Shown here piece by piece: positions 6,526 through 6,976 of a DNA stretch of 6,976 bases. A program made the translations under genes and the position numbers. Under the pieces are notes generated by a model, which saw only the letters and a list, made by a program, of their open reading frames with translations, was not told where the DNA came from and did not search any database. Position 1 is the stretch's first letter; the number at the start of each line of letters is the position of its first letter. Origin of the DNA: an uncultured Clostridia bacterium (GTDB lineage: Bacteria > Bacillota > Clostridia > Christensenellales > Borkfalkiaceae); assembly GCA_934271725.1 (NCBI GenBank), contig CAKQSC010000052.1, positions 1 through 6,976 on the forward strand. The letters are read 5' to 3'.

Positions 6526-6549
6526 AATATAAAAACAGCGTAAAAACGC

Positions 6550-6578
6550 TTGAAAAAAATAAATAAATGTAGTAGAAT
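6550..6578 (+). promoter_or_regulatory. Promoter of the tRNA-Ser region
   Basis: TTGAAA (6550–6555), a 17-bp spacer and TAGAAT (6573–6578). The predicted start near 6585 lies about 46 nt before the tRNA 5' end. It would transcribe the tRNA and the repeats that follow. Confidence 0.7.
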
Positions 6579-6590
6579 AGTTAAGCAAGT

Positions 6591-6611
6591 AAATCGACGG
6601 GCAGTCGATTT
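6591..6611 (+). other. Hairpin in the tRNA precursor leader
   Basis: A perfect 8-bp stem, AAATCGAC (6591–6598) and GTCGATTT (6604–6611), with a GGGCA loop; AGCA (6584–6587) and TGCT (6612–6615) can extend it past a 3-nt bulge. It lies between the predicted transcript start and the tRNA. A long T run is lacking, so it is not a good terminator; a processing or stability element is possible. Confidence 0.5.
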
Positions 6612-6625
6612 TGCTGTAAAAGAGT

Positions 6626-6672
6626 AATACGGAAGTGTATCGAAGTGGTCATAACGGCCCTGACTCGAAATC
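6626..6672 (+). repeat. 47-bp direct repeat, copy 1 (tRNA-Ser 5' part)
   Basis: Identical to 6930–6976, offset 304 bp. It begins 5 nt before the tRNA (AATAC) and the match continues to the window edge, so the true repeat may be longer. It covers the acceptor 5' strand, the D arm and most of the anticodon arm. Confidence 0.95.
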
Positions 6673-6700
6673 AGGTAGCCTTCACGGGCTCGTGGGTTCG
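6631..6700 (+). tRNA. tRNA-Ser(CGA), interrupted in the T loop (3' part missing)
   Basis: A class II tRNA is readable as far as the T loop: acceptor 5' strand GGAAGTG (6631–6637), U8-A9, D stem TCG/CGG (6640–6642 with 6655–6657), anticodon stem CCTGA/TCAGG (6659–6663 with 6671–6675), loop CTCGAAA with anticodon CGA (6666–6668), long variable arm AGCC/GGCT (6677–6680 with 6687–6690), T-stem 5' strand GTGGG (6692–6696) and TTCG (6697–6700). A serine tRNA should then read about AATCCCAC plus CACTTCC to close the T and acceptor stems. Instead the tandem element starts, and no CACTTCC occurs anywhere downstream in the window. A CCCAC at 6805–6809 could pair with the T stem but is followed by GAGGGG, not by the acceptor strand. 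As it stands the gene cannot give a mature tRNA; it is either a broken remnant or a misassembly. Confidence 0.8.
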
Positions 6701-6812
6701 GTCGTCTATGACGGACATACAACGACGGGCAAAGTCCTGCCGAGGGGTTCCCTTTTAAGGGAAACGGCAGTATCCCACCGCGGAGAAGCGGTGAGGGGTG
6801 AGAACCCACGAG
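6689..6812. repeat. 11-bp perfect inverted repeat enclosing element copy 1
   Basis: CTCGTGGGTTC (6689–6699, the end of the tRNA variable arm and the T-stem 5' strand) is the exact reverse complement of GAACCCACGAG (6802–6812). Copy 2 is closed by only four such pairs (GTTC/GAAC), so the longer match is specific to the copy joined to the tRNA. Confidence 0.85.
6694..6805. repeat. Tandem hairpin-rich element, copy 1 (112 bp)
   Basis: Starts GGGTTCGG and ends GTGAGAAC; repeated at 6813–6924 with only three substitutions and no indels (period 119 bp). It can fold as a closed multi-hairpin: closing pairs GTTC/GAAC (6696–6699 with 6802–6805), hairpin CGTC/GACG (6703–6706 with 6710–6713), a long hairpin with CTGCCG/CGGCAG (6737–6742 with 6765–6770) capped by TTCCCT/AGGGAA, and CACCGC/GCGGTG (6776–6781 with 6788–6793). 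No significant reading frame fits it. The two-hairpin layout recalls, from memory, the short palindromic intergenic repeats abundant in gut Clostridia (REP- or MITE-like), but the family is not established here. Confidence 0.85.
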
Positions 6813-6924
6813 GGGTTCGGTCGTCTATGACGGACATACAACGACGGGCAAAGTCCTGCCGAGGGGTTCCCGATTACGGGAAACGGCAGTATCCCACCGC
6901 GGAGAAGCGGTGAGGGGTGAGAAC
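6813..6924. repeat. Tandem hairpin-rich element, copy 2 (112 bp)
   Basis: 109 of 112 bases match copy 1. The differences are all in the tip of the long hairpin: T→G (6872), T→A (6873) and A→C (6877). The first and third are opposite each other, changing a T-A pair to G-C, so the stem is kept. The 7 nt between copies (CCACGAG, 6806–6812) belong to the longer inverted repeat around copy 1. After copy 2 only AAAAG separates it from the second tRNA repeat. Confidence 0.85.
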
Positions 6925-6929
6925 AAAAG

Positions 6930-6976
6930 AATACGGAAGTGTATCGAAGTGGTCATAACGGCCCTGACTCGAAATC
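6930..6976 (+). repeat. 47-bp direct repeat, copy 2 (runs off the window)
   Basis: Identical to 6626–6672 up to the last base of the window. The base before it (G6929) differs from the one before copy 1 (T6625), so the left boundary is at 6626/6930. Confidence 0.95.
6935..6976 (+). tRNA. tRNA-Ser(CGA), second copy, 5' part only (window edge)
   Basis: The sequence is the same as the first copy from the acceptor 5' strand GGAAGTG (6935–6941) through the D arm and the CGA anticodon loop to the second base of the anticodon 3' stem. The rest is outside the window. This may be the intact, working gene; there is no separate promoter right before it, so it would be transcribed from 6550–6578 through the two elements and released by RNase P. 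Confidence 0.75.

Noticed and set aside
6701..6804. Group I intron in the tRNA T loop
   Set aside because: Too short, no recognisable P/Q/R/S core, and no tRNA acceptor strand on the 3' side. Tandem duplication also does not fit.
6635..6913. A 92-codon open frame through the tRNA and both repeats
   Set aside because: It starts inside the tRNA, has no ribosome binding site, and its amino-acid repeats just mirror the DNA repeats.
6694..6924. CRISPR array
   Set aside because: Only two 112-bp units with a 7-bp gap; no 30–40 bp spacers and no cas genes.
6694..6924. Signal recognition particle RNA (often next to tRNA-Ser in Clostridia)
   Set aside because: The conserved SRP RNA tip (GGTCAGG ... 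GGAAGCAG type) is not present.

Overview
The window reads as chromosome of an uncultured, gut-type Clostridia member (Bacillota). This rests on the holB–ricT–(methyltransferase)–rsmI gene order known from Bacillus and Clostridium, a 56-residue clostridial 2[4Fe-4S] ferredoxin, sigma-A promoters with extended -10 elements, and strong GGAGG-type ribosome binding sites. Genus cannot be told from the sequence alone. All recognised genes are on the + strand.

Bases 1–3163 hold the conserved housekeeping block. It runs from the 3' end of holB (clamp-loader delta') to ricT/yaaT (PSP1-type Fe-S protein of RNA maturation), a small ferredoxin with its own promoter and terminator, a TrmN6/YabB-type adenine methyltransferase, and rsmI (16S rRNA 2'-O-methyltransferase, 1 nt after the methyltransferase stop). 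Compared with Bacillus, yabA and the GIY-YIG gene yazA are absent and the ferredoxin sits in the gap. Bases 3203–4681 encode a full glycerol kinase, 39 nt behind rsmI. No terminator is visible between the methyltransferase and the rpsU promoter.

Bases 4709–5015 form a self-contained rpsU unit (S21) with a near-consensus promoter and a strong terminator. Two genes I cannot assign follow: a charged 134-residue soluble protein and a 308-residue putative lipoprotein. The lipoprotein promoter has a perfect 12-bp inverted repeat whose axis falls exactly on the -35 hexamer, so it is probably regulated.

Bases 6550–6976 are the oddest part. A promoter and leader hairpin precede a tRNA-Ser(CGA) gene that is normal through the first half of its T loop and then runs into two tandem 112-bp copies of a hairpin-rich element (119-bp period). 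Five nucleotides after the second copy the tRNA 5' end starts again and runs off the window. The two copies differ at only three bases, all in one hairpin tip, and two of these form a compensatory pair change. This points to a structured RNA/DNA element, perhaps a REP/MITE-like element that has entered or duplicated a tRNA gene. The 3' third of the tRNA is nowhere in the window, so either the first gene is dead and the downstream one is intact, or the repeat region is misassembled.
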